Positions 6,778 through 12,020 of a DNA stretch of 12,020 nt are shown piece after piece. The notes beneath the pieces were generated by a model that was not told the origin of the DNA, made no database searches, and saw nothing but the letters and a program-made list of their open reading frames with translations. Both the position numbers and the translations under genes were made by a program. This DNA comes from an uncultured Actinomycetes bacterium (GTDB lineage Bacteria > Actinomycetota > Actinomycetes > Nanopelagicales > Nanopelagicaceae), in contig CAIJHZ010000130.1 in the NCBI GenBank assembly GCA_903820565.1, positions 1-12,020 of the forward strand, read 5' to 3'. Position 1 is the first letter of the stretch. Each line of letters opens with the position of its first letter.

Positions 6778-7637
6778 TTAGAAATAACTAGCCAAACACC
6801 CAAGGCGGTAATTCCTATTCCTAGGAAGCCTTGGGTGTTTACTTTTTCCCCAAAGAGAAAAAAGGCTTCTATGGCAGTTGCTGGTGGTACTAGGTATAAC
6901 AACGAAGAGACAGAAGCGGCACTGCCTGTATTCAGTAACCACAGCAAGAGCAGTATTGCTCCCACCGATAGCACCGCGATCAACCAAACAAAGGCAAGAA
7001 TGAATTTGCCGCTCCATTGAATATGGGTGCCGCCCGTTGCAATGGCCGCAATTGCTAAGACCAACCCGCTCGCCAGGTATTGATAGGCCGTACCAGCTAA
7101 TAATGGAACTTCTGCACCAATCCTTTTTTGTAACAAAGTTGCGGTGGTGCTGCCAACTAATGCAACAAGAATGCCGATCACACCACTAATTGGGATGTCT
7201 GTTTCAAAAGATGGTCCCAATACCGAAACAACACCCAACAAGCCGAGCATTAGTCCCAGAATTTGTCGTGCTCTAAGTTGCTCGCCTAAAACTTTCACCG
7301 CTAACAAAGAGACAAGTACTGGTTGCAGGCTTGTAACTACTGCCGCTACTCCGGCAGGGAGACCTTTGGAAATTGCGAAGAAAACTCCACCCAGATAGCA
7401 AGCGTGAAGAAAAAGGCCGATTAACGATGATCTGGCGATTGCCGATCTTCCAATTGCGATGGGAGCTTTACTAACAGCTGCTATAAGGAAGAGGATCATG
7501 GCGGCAATAAATACACGAACGGATAGAAATATGAATGGGTCTGCGTACGGCAAACCATATTTAGCGCCTACAAAGCCCGTGCTCCACAACGCAACGAAGA
7601 GAATCGGTGCGAATTTAGGTAACTTTAAGCCTCGCAA
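6774..7637 (-). CDS. EamA-family (DMT superfamily) permease
   Basis: The 287-residue, very hydrophobic protein has about ten predicted helices in two EamA repeats (roughly 8-134 and 147-285). Typical signs are the start FAPILFVALWSTGFV, the GVAAVVTSLQPVLVSLLAVKVLGEQLRxRQ pattern closing the first repeat, and GEKVNTQGFLGIGITALGVW closing the second. Family members export amino acids, metabolites or drugs; the substrate cannot be told here. The start is TTG (7635-7637) with GAAGG (7642-7646) four bases upstream; the next methionine is near residue 41, inside the membrane region, so TTG is preferred. The gene overlaps the SRPBCC gene by 13 bases and is the last of the cta operon. Its 3' end overlaps qcrB by four bases and contains the opposite-strand terminator, so its final helix is constrained by two functions. 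Confidence 0.88.
   Translation of the reverse strand: MRGLKLPKFAPILFVALWSTGFVGAKYGLPYADPFIFLSVRVFIAAMILFLIAAVSKAPIAIGRSAIARSSLIGLFLHACYLGGVFFAISKGLPAGVAAVVTSLQPVLVSLLAVKVLGEQLRARQILGLMLGLLGVVSVLGPSFETDIPISGVIGILVALVGSTTATLLQKRIGAEVPLLAGTAYQYLASGLVLAIAAIATGGTHIQWSGKFILAFVWLIAVLSVGAILLLLWLLNTGSAASVSSLLYLVPPATAIEAFFLFGEKVNTQGFLGIGITALGVWLVISN
6794..6847 (+). terminator. Rho-independent terminator of the ctaE-qcrCAB operon, inside eamA
   Basis: Perfect 13-bp arms at 6794-6806 (AAACACCCAAGGC) and 6828-6840 (GCCTTGGGTGTTT) enclose a 21-base loop. The loop itself contains the palindrome TTCCTAGGAA (6818-6827). A T-run follows on the plus strand (6843-6847). The hairpin starts 17 bases after the qcrB stop, so it fits the end of the qcr operon. 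On the minus strand no comparable T-run follows the stem. The stem lies within the 3' coding region of eamA and encodes its residues NTQG and ALGVW. Confidence 0.85.
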
Positions 7638-8098
7638 ATCGCCTTCAGGCGAACAAGTGATTTAGCCATCCACTTAGGATTATGCGCCATAGCCCCAGTC
7701 ATCTTCAGCCAACGTTTAGCATAGAAAGGAATGGCACTTGCATCGAAGGACTCAGTTACTTGAGTCGTTCCATTACCTAAATCGACTAACTCATAGCACC
7801 AAGTCCATTTCATTAAATGGCACCAGGCAATTTTTTTGTTCTCTTCAAAAGCGACGACCGTGTTCTTGATTCGATATGCGACCTTGATTTTCATCGCCAT
7901 AGAAAACTTGGCCCCAAGAAACAATCTGTCAGGGCCTGAGATTGAACTCTGAATTGTTTCAGATCCGTCGAAAAGTTGATGTGCCGAAGGGTTAGCCAAT
8001 AGGTCAAAAATCTTTGCAGCTGGTGCAGCAATAATTATTCGAGCCGCTGATGTATTTGGATAATCAGTGGCCAGAATTTCCGCCCGATCGCTGCTCAT
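7625..8098 (-). CDS. SRPBCC (START/polyketide-cyclase-like) fold protein
   Basis: The 157-residue soluble protein has the layout of a helix-grip SRPBCC protein: a first strand (SAARIIIAAPAAKIFDLLAN, about 17-36), a region of beta strands with a conserved-type GAKFSMAMKIK segment (62-72) and VTESFDAS (114-121), and a long C-terminal helix from about 138. These folds bind hydrophobic ligands. Actinobacterial members are often annotated as polyketide cyclase/dehydrase, but nothing here identifies a ligand or reaction. Its ATG overlaps the ctaF stop by one base (TAATG at 8096-8100), so translation is probably coupled to the oxidase genes. It overlaps eamA by 13 bases at the other end. A role in oxidase or membrane-lipid maintenance is only suggested by position. 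Confidence 0.75.
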   Translation of the reverse strand: MSSDRAEILATDYPNTSAARIIIAAPAAKIFDLLANPSAHQLFDGSETIQSSISGPDRLFLGAKFSMAMKIKVAYRIKNTVVAFEENKKIAWCHLMKWTWCYELVDLGNGTTQVTESFDASAIPFYAKRWLKMTGAMAHNPKWMAKSLVRLKAICEA

Positions 8099-8502
8099 TA
8101 GTGAGAAGAAGAACTCACTGGTTTTTCATATTCAGTAACCATTCCAATTACAGAAATCATGAGAGAACCAACGCCAATAAGAGTTAGCCACCAACCCACG
8201 ATTAATCCAAGTCCCATAGTGCAAGCACTAAGTGCGACAGGCAACGGCCACCAAGAATGCGGACTATAGAAACCAAGTTCCCCTGCACCGTCTGAGATCT
8301 CAGCGGTCAAATTATCTTCAGGTAATGTGGTTCCGATGCGCTTTTGGGTAAACCAAACGTAAAACGCAACCATTCCTGCCAAGCAAGCAGCCAACAACAT
8401 CCCGGCAATTCCTACTGGTTCTCCGCCAACTTGCCAATAAATGATTGTCACTAATACATAAAATACTGAAAGTCCCCCAAAGAGACGCCATGAGGCTTTC
8501 AT
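8098..8502 (-). CDS. ctaF: Cytochrome c oxidase subunit IV, actinobacterial type
   Basis: The 134-residue small membrane protein has two helices near the N-terminus (about 7-25 and 30-52), a hydrophilic loop and two C-terminal helices (about 86-120). The loop PEDNLTAEISDGAGELGFYS followed by PHSWWP is the signature of the actinobacterial subunit IV family (Cyt_c_ox_IV). It is a structural, non-catalytic subunit of the aa3 oxidase in the bcc-aa3 supercomplex. Its ATG lies three bases after the ctaD stop, with AAGGAG (8514-8519, minus strand) inside the end of ctaD as a rather distant ribosome site. Length is typical. Confidence 0.95.
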   Translation of the reverse strand: MKASWRLFGGLSVFYVLVTIIYWQVGGEPVGIAGMLLAACLAGMVAFYVWFTQKRIGTTLPEDNLTAEISDGAGELGFYSPHSWWPLPVALSACTMGLGLIVGWWLTLIGVGSLMISVIGMVTEYEKPVSSSSH

Positions 8503-8505
8503 GCT

Positions 8506-10161
8506 TTATTCAGCTCCTTCAGTTTTGATGTGAGGATGATGCAAATCAAAAGCTGGGCGCTCACTTGAAATGCGAGGCATGGTCAAGAAGTTATGACGTG
8601 GGGGCGGACATGATGTTGCCCATTCCAATGAAGCTCCGTAACCCCATGGATCATCAACACCCACCATTGGAGCCTTGCGAGTGATCCAAATATTGATTGC
8701 AAAAGGAATCATCGAAAGAGCCAACAGGAATGACCCGATTGTCGAAACAGTGTTCATAAAGGTAAAGCCATCTGTAGGCAGGTAGTCAGCGTAACGACGA
8801 GGGAATCCCTTAATGCCTAACCAGTGCTGAATCAAAAAAGTTAGGTGAAAGCCAACAAACAAGGTCCAGAAGTGAATCTTCCCGAGGCGTTCATTAAGCA
8901 TTTTACCTGTCATCTTTGGCCACCAGAAATAGAAACCGGCAAACATCGCAAAGACCACTGTTCCGAATAGAACGTAGTGGAAGTGAGCAACGACGAAATA
9001 GCTAGCAGAGACTGCGAAATCAAGTGGAGGTGAAGCAAGAATAATTCCGGTTAATCCACCGAACAAGAAGGTTACAAGGAAGCCCATTACCCACAACATC
9101 GGGGTTTCAAAGGTTACGTGGCCTCGCCACATTGTTCCGATCCAGTTGAAGAATTTTACTCCAGTTGGAACGCCAATAAGAAATGTCATGAAGGAGAAGA
9201 ATGGAAGTAGAACCTGCCCGCTAGCGAACATATGGTGAGCCCACACTGAAACTGAAAGCGCTGAAATTGCAATTGTTGCAGCGATCAATCCGAGATAACC
9301 AAAAATTGGCTTACGACTAAATACTGGCAAAATTTCAGTTGCTATGCCGAAAAATGGTAGCGCCAAGATATAAACCTCTGGGTGTCCAAAGAACCAGAAC
9401 AAATGCTGAAACAGCATTACTCCACCATTTGCCGGGTCAAATAAATGTGTTCCATAAATTCGGTCAGCTTCGAGACCTAAAAGCGCCGCAGCTAATGGTG
9501 GGAAAGCAAGCAACACCAAAATCGCAGTCAGTAAAACGTTCCAAGAGAAGATAGACATACGGAACATAGTCATACCCGGAGCGCGCATTGTGAAAATTGT
9601 TGTAATGAAATTAACGCCACCCAGAATTGTTCCCACACCACTAATAGCTAAACCAACCAGCCACAGATCTCCACCAATTCCAGGCGAGTATTGTGCATTT
9701 GAAAGTGGGGCGTACACGGTCCAACCAAATGAGGCTGCTCCGCCTGGTGATAAGAAGCCACCAAATGCCATCAAGGAGCCAAATAGATAAAGCCAATAGG
9801 ACATCATGTTAAGTCGAGGGAATGCTACGTCAGCAGCACCGATTTGAAGCGGCATAATCACATTTGCAAAACCCACAAACAATGGGGTTGCAAACATCAA
9901 TAACATGATGGTTCCGTGCATTGTGAAAATCTGGTTGTACTGCTCGTTACTCAAGAACTGCATTCCTGGACGTGCTAATTCGGCACGCAGAGCAAGGGCT
10001 AATACTCCACCGATCAAGAACCACGCAAATGATGTCATCAAGTACAAATAACCGATTGTCTTGTGGTCGGTTGAGGTGATCCACTTTACAAATGACTTAC
10101 CTTTTTGCGTCGGCAACGGGCGATTCGCAGTTACGGTCGGACGTTCTGCATAGGTAGTCAT
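8506..10161 (-). CDS. ctaD: Cytochrome c oxidase subunit I (aa3 type)
   Basis: The 551-residue catalytic subunit of the heme-copper oxidase reduces O2 to water and pumps protons. All expected ligands are visible: H82 and H395 for heme a, H393 for heme a3, and H260, H309 and H310 for CuB. Y264 in GHPEVY is the crosslinked tyrosine. Proton-path residues of type A1 oxidases are present: D111 in IGAADVAFPRLN (D channel), E262 in HPEVY and K335 in PTGVKFFNW (K channel). R455-R456 (GFPRRYADY) would contact the heme propionates. Twelve helices are expected. The ATG overlaps the ctaC TGA by four bases, with AAGGGG (10170-10175, minus strand) eight bases upstream. ctaC, ctaD and ctaF form one block, unlike M. 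tuberculosis, where ctaD lies elsewhere. Confidence 0.98.
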   Translation of the reverse strand: MTTYAERPTVTANRPLPTQKGKSFVKWITSTDHKTIGYLYLMTSFAWFLIGGVLALALRAELARPGMQFLSNEQYNQIFTMHGTIMLLMFATPLFVGFANVIMPLQIGAADVAFPRLNMMSYWLYLFGSLMAFGGFLSPGGAASFGWTVYAPLSNAQYSPGIGGDLWLVGLAISGVGTILGGVNFITTIFTMRAPGMTMFRMSIFSWNVLLTAILVLLAFPPLAAALLGLEADRIYGTHLFDPANGGVMLFQHLFWFFGHPEVYILALPFFGIATEILPVFSRKPIFGYLGLIAATIAISALSVSVWAHHMFASGQVLLPFFSFMTFLIGVPTGVKFFNWIGTMWRGHVTFETPMLWVMGFLVTFLFGGLTGIILASPPLDFAVSASYFVVAHFHYVLFGTVVFAMFAGFYFWWPKMTGKMLNERLGKIHFWTLFVGFHLTFLIQHWLGIKGFPRRYADYLPTDGFTFMNTVSTIGSFLLALSMIPFAINIWITRKAPMVGVDDPWGYGASLEWATSCPPPRHNFLTMPRISSERPAFDLHHPHIKTEGAE

Positions 10162-10907
10162 GCTTGGTTCCCCTTAAGAGTTTCGAGATAAGCAAGGTAT
10201 TCGGCAGGTGTAACGACCTTGACCTTGAAAAGCATTTGTGAGTGATTGCGTCCGCATAAAATATTGCATCGGCCTGGGAACTCACCAAGTTTGTTTGCTG
10301 TAAATTCCAAATGGTTGGTTACGCCTGGCAGATTTTGCATCTGAATCATGAAGGCTGGGATCCAGAATCCATGGACAACGTCATTGGAAGTAATCGTGTA
10401 GCGGACTCTTTCACCGAGTGGAACCACCAGGGTGGGGGTTTGTTCAGGAGTACCTGTAACTAATGCCTTCGGCCCTGCTTCTGGATAACCAAACTGCCAT
10501 GACCACTGGATTCCTTCAACAGTAATTTCGTGGGCATACGTTGTTGTCTTTTCCGTAATCACAGTTTGCTTCTGTACAGTGAAAAAGAAGAGAACTGCAA
10601 CGATGATGAATGGAATAACTGTGTATGCAACTTCAACAGGAACGTTGTATTGGGTTTGTTTCGGAAACTCTGGGCCATCTTTTTTCCCACGATGAAAAAC
10701 TGCGGGCCACAAAATTAAAATTAAAGTAAACACACCAACTACGCCAGCAGCTATCCATGCACCCTGCCACAAAGACAATGACTGATCGTTAACGCTAGAA
10801 ACGCCTTCGGGAAATCCCCAATCAGTGCTGCTCGAACAGCCCGCCAGAAGAAATACAGGGGAACAAAGAATGATTGCTCGTAAGCGCGAAAACAGGGTGC
10901 GAGGCAT
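10158..10907 (-). CDS. ctaC: Cytochrome c oxidase subunit II with CuA site (lipoprotein)
   Basis: The 249-residue protein begins with a signal peptide and lipobox L21-A-G-C24, so it is probably lipid-anchored at C24. Two helices follow (about 47-71 and 92-113), then an external cupredoxin domain. Electron entry is marked by W135-x-W137-x-F139. The CuA ligands are H179 (DVVHGFWIPAF), C214, C218, H222 and M225 in CNILCGRNHSQM. The position between the cysteines that usually carries glutamate (CxELC, whose backbone carbonyl binds CuA and whose side chain binds Mg) is I216 here. The protein accepts electrons from QcrC and hands them to heme a of CtaD. The ATG follows a -10-like hexamer by 7 bases with no ribosome site. 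It is the first gene of ctaC-ctaD-ctaF-SRPBCC-eamA, 87 bases downstream of adoK. Confidence 0.97.
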   Translation of the reverse strand: MPRTLFSRLRAIILCSPVFLLAGCSSSTDWGFPEGVSSVNDQSLSLWQGAWIAAGVVGVFTLILILWPAVFHRGKKDGPEFPKQTQYNVPVEVAYTVIPFIIVAVLFFFTVQKQTVITEKTTTYAHEITVEGIQWSWQFGYPEAGPKALVTGTPEQTPTLVVPLGERVRYTITSNDVVHGFWIPAFMIQMQNLPGVTNHLEFTANKLGEFPGRCNILCGRNHSQMLFKVKVVTPAEYLAYLETLKGNQA

Positions 10908-10914
10908 GAGGGTA

Positions 10915-10920
10915 AGGATA
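10915..10920 (-). promoter_or_regulatory. Candidate -10 of a leaderless promoter for ctaCDF
   Basis: On the minus strand TATCCT ends 7 bases before the ctaC ATG; no Shine-Dalgarno is present in the gap and no good -35 can be seen. The rest of the 87-base gap between adoK and ctaC holds a T-run directly at the adoK stop and a weak 4-bp stem, neither arranged as a terminator. Read-through from adoK is therefore possible. Confidence 0.35.
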
Positions 10921-10994
10921 GTTTGTATTAGCCCTCAGCGTGGCATGAGCGCATTCACAAGGAGAGGTGGCGCTCCTCACATCCAATCAAAAAA

Positions 10995-11969
10995 CTATGT
11001 CAGGTGAGGAGAAACTTCATCTGCTGCGGCTTGGCCGTATGCCTCGGCAAATCGAGTAACAAATTCATGGCCAGTAAACCGGTACTCCTGAGTTCCCAAA
11101 GTTTCAATCACATATGTCGCGATCAAAGCTCCCAACTGCGCGCACCGTTCGTGGGAAAGGCCCCAGGCAAGACCTGCAATAAAGCCAGATCTAAATGAAT
11201 CCCCAACGCCAGTTGGATCAGTTTTAGAGATTTCCTTAGGGCATCCAACTTGAACGAAATCTCCGGCGGCGCTTTCAACCTTTGCACCATTTGAACCTAA
11301 GGTGACCACGCGATATTTAACACGTTCCAAAATTTCGCGATCAGTCCAGCCGGTCTTCTGCATTGCCAAAGCGAGTTCGTATTCATTCAAGAATAGGTAT
11401 GCAGCGCCATCTATTAGCAGCTTTATGGCATCACCATCCATGCGTGCCATTTGTTGCGAAGGATCGGCAGCAAATGCAATCCCTTGCTGGCGGCAGACCT
11501 CGGAATGTCGCAGCATGGCTTCGGGATCATCAGGAGAAATCACTAGCAAGTCTAAGCGACCGACTTTTTCCATGATGGGACTTAATTCAATATTTCGAGC
11601 TTCAGACATCGCGCCAGGAAAAAACGACGCAATCTGATTGAGTTCTTGATCTGTTGTAACAATAAAGTGCGCGGTATGTAAGGTCGTTGAAACCAATGCA
11701 TGGGATGTATTGACGCCGTGACGTGAAAGCCACGCATCATAATCAGCCCAGTCTTTTCCGACGGCTGCGATGAGAATGGGATTCAATCCCAGAACACCCA
11801 TTCCAAATGCGATATTTGCTGCGCATCCTCCACGGCGAACATCCAAGCTATCAACTAGAAATGAAAGAGAGACTTTTTCTAATGATCCAGCCACGAGTGA
11901 GTCCGTGAATTTTCCAGAGTAGGTCATTAAATGATCAAGACCAACCGAACCCGCTACACCAATTTTCAT
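10995..11969 (-). CDS. adoK: Adenosine kinase, AdoK/CbhK type (PfkB/ribokinase family)
   Basis: The 324-residue sugar/nucleoside kinase aligns over its full length with my recollection of M. tuberculosis AdoK (Rv2202c), which phosphorylates adenosine to AMP and is closer to ribokinases than to eukaryotic adenosine kinases. Substrate-site residues fall at the same numbers: S8, D12 (SVGLDH), S36, G48 and N52 (RRGGCAAN), F102, F116 (IASFFPGAMSEARNI) and R176. The PfkB C-terminal signature DPTGVGD (251-257) supplies the catalytic base D257 and the anion hole. The cytoplasmic role is purine salvage. The gene also neighbours ctaC in mycobacteria, so the context supports orthology. The ATG lies 6 bases after a -10-like TAGTAT with no ribosome site. 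Another carbohydrate substrate remains possible, since relatives are often annotated only as carbohydrate kinases. Confidence 0.92.
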   Translation of the reverse strand: MKIGVAGSVGLDHLMTYSGKFTDSLVAGSLEKVSLSFLVDSLDVRRGGCAANIAFGMGVLGLNPILIAAVGKDWADYDAWLSRHGVNTSHALVSTTLHTAHFIVTTDQELNQIASFFPGAMSEARNIELSPIMEKVGRLDLLVISPDDPEAMLRHSEVCRQQGIAFAADPSQQMARMDGDAIKLLIDGAAYLFLNEYELALAMQKTGWTDREILERVKYRVVTLGSNGAKVESAAGDFVQVGCPKEISKTDPTGVGDSFRSGFIAGLAWGLSHERCAQLGALIATYVIETLGTQEYRFTGHEFVTRFAEAYGQAAADEVSPHLT

Positions 11970-11975
11970 GTGGGG

Positions 11976-11981
11976 ATACTA
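11976..11981 (-). promoter_or_regulatory. Candidate -10 of a leaderless promoter for adoK
   Basis: On the minus strand TAGTAT ends 6 bases before the adoK ATG, with a C-rich gap (11970-11975) that holds no Shine-Dalgarno. Transcription would begin at or beside the start codon. No convincing -35 is visible in the remaining 39 bases to the window edge. Confidence 0.4.
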
Positions 11982-12020
11982 ATGCGAAAAGTTCAGATAC
12001 TTAGTTAAATGAATCGCCAC

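Noticed and set aside
10958..10994. T-run after the adoK stop with a short GC-rich stem as a terminator
   Set aside because: The T-run comes before, not after, the 4-bp stem in the direction of adoK transcription, so it does not have the layout of an intrinsic terminator.

Overview
The window joins two very different pieces of DNA. From about position 2185 to the right end it is chromosomal DNA of an actinobacterium. It carries the respiratory bcc-aa3 supercomplex genes with their characteristic actinobacterial features: a diheme membrane-anchored QcrC, a three-helix Rieske protein with a twin-arginine pair, QcrB with a long C-terminal tail, and the actinobacteria-specific subunit CtaF. An AdoK-type adenosine kinase lies next to ctaC, as in Mycobacterium tuberculosis. 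The moderate base composition, A/T-ending codons, four-base overlaps and short spacers suggest a streamlined aquatic actinobacterium of the acI/Nanopelagicales type. That placement is inference.

Left region (1-2164): two tandem, same-strand genes, the first cut by the window edge. They encode very glycine- and cysteine-rich paralogous proteins whose last ~140 residues align block for block. They resemble glycine-rich tail or adhesin proteins of T4-like aquatic phages and have nothing visible in common with the rest of the window. A third gene start with a strong Shine-Dalgarno sequence follows at 2186 and runs straight into the 3' end of a chromosomal gene on the opposite strand. This looks like a phage/host junction. 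An assembly chimera is the simplest explanation; an integrated element is the alternative.

Middle region (2182-6777): a stand-alone receiver-domain protein on the minus strand is divergent from the plus-strand operon ctaE-qcrC-qcrA-qcrB. This operon encodes oxidase subunit III and the whole menaquinol:cytochrome c oxidoreductase module. A strong hairpin-plus-T-run terminator for it lies inside the opposite-strand eamA coding region.

Right region (6774-11969): all minus strand. The tightly overlapping run ctaC-ctaD-ctaF-SRPBCC-eamA gives oxidase subunits II, I and IV, then a lipid-binding-fold protein and a DMT-family permease. Upstream lies adoK. The two respiratory operons converge, with qcrB and eamA sharing four bases at their stops. 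Together the genes encode a route from menaquinol (QcrB, QcrA) through the tethered diheme cytochrome QcrC to CuA of CtaC and the heme a3/CuB site of CtaD. No soluble cytochrome c gene is present.

The first gene of each chromosomal transcription unit (the receiver gene, ctaE, ctaC, adoK) has a -10-like hexamer only 6-7 bases before its ATG and no Shine-Dalgarno sequence, which suggests leaderless mRNAs. No tRNA, rRNA, CRISPR array or insertion sequence was seen.
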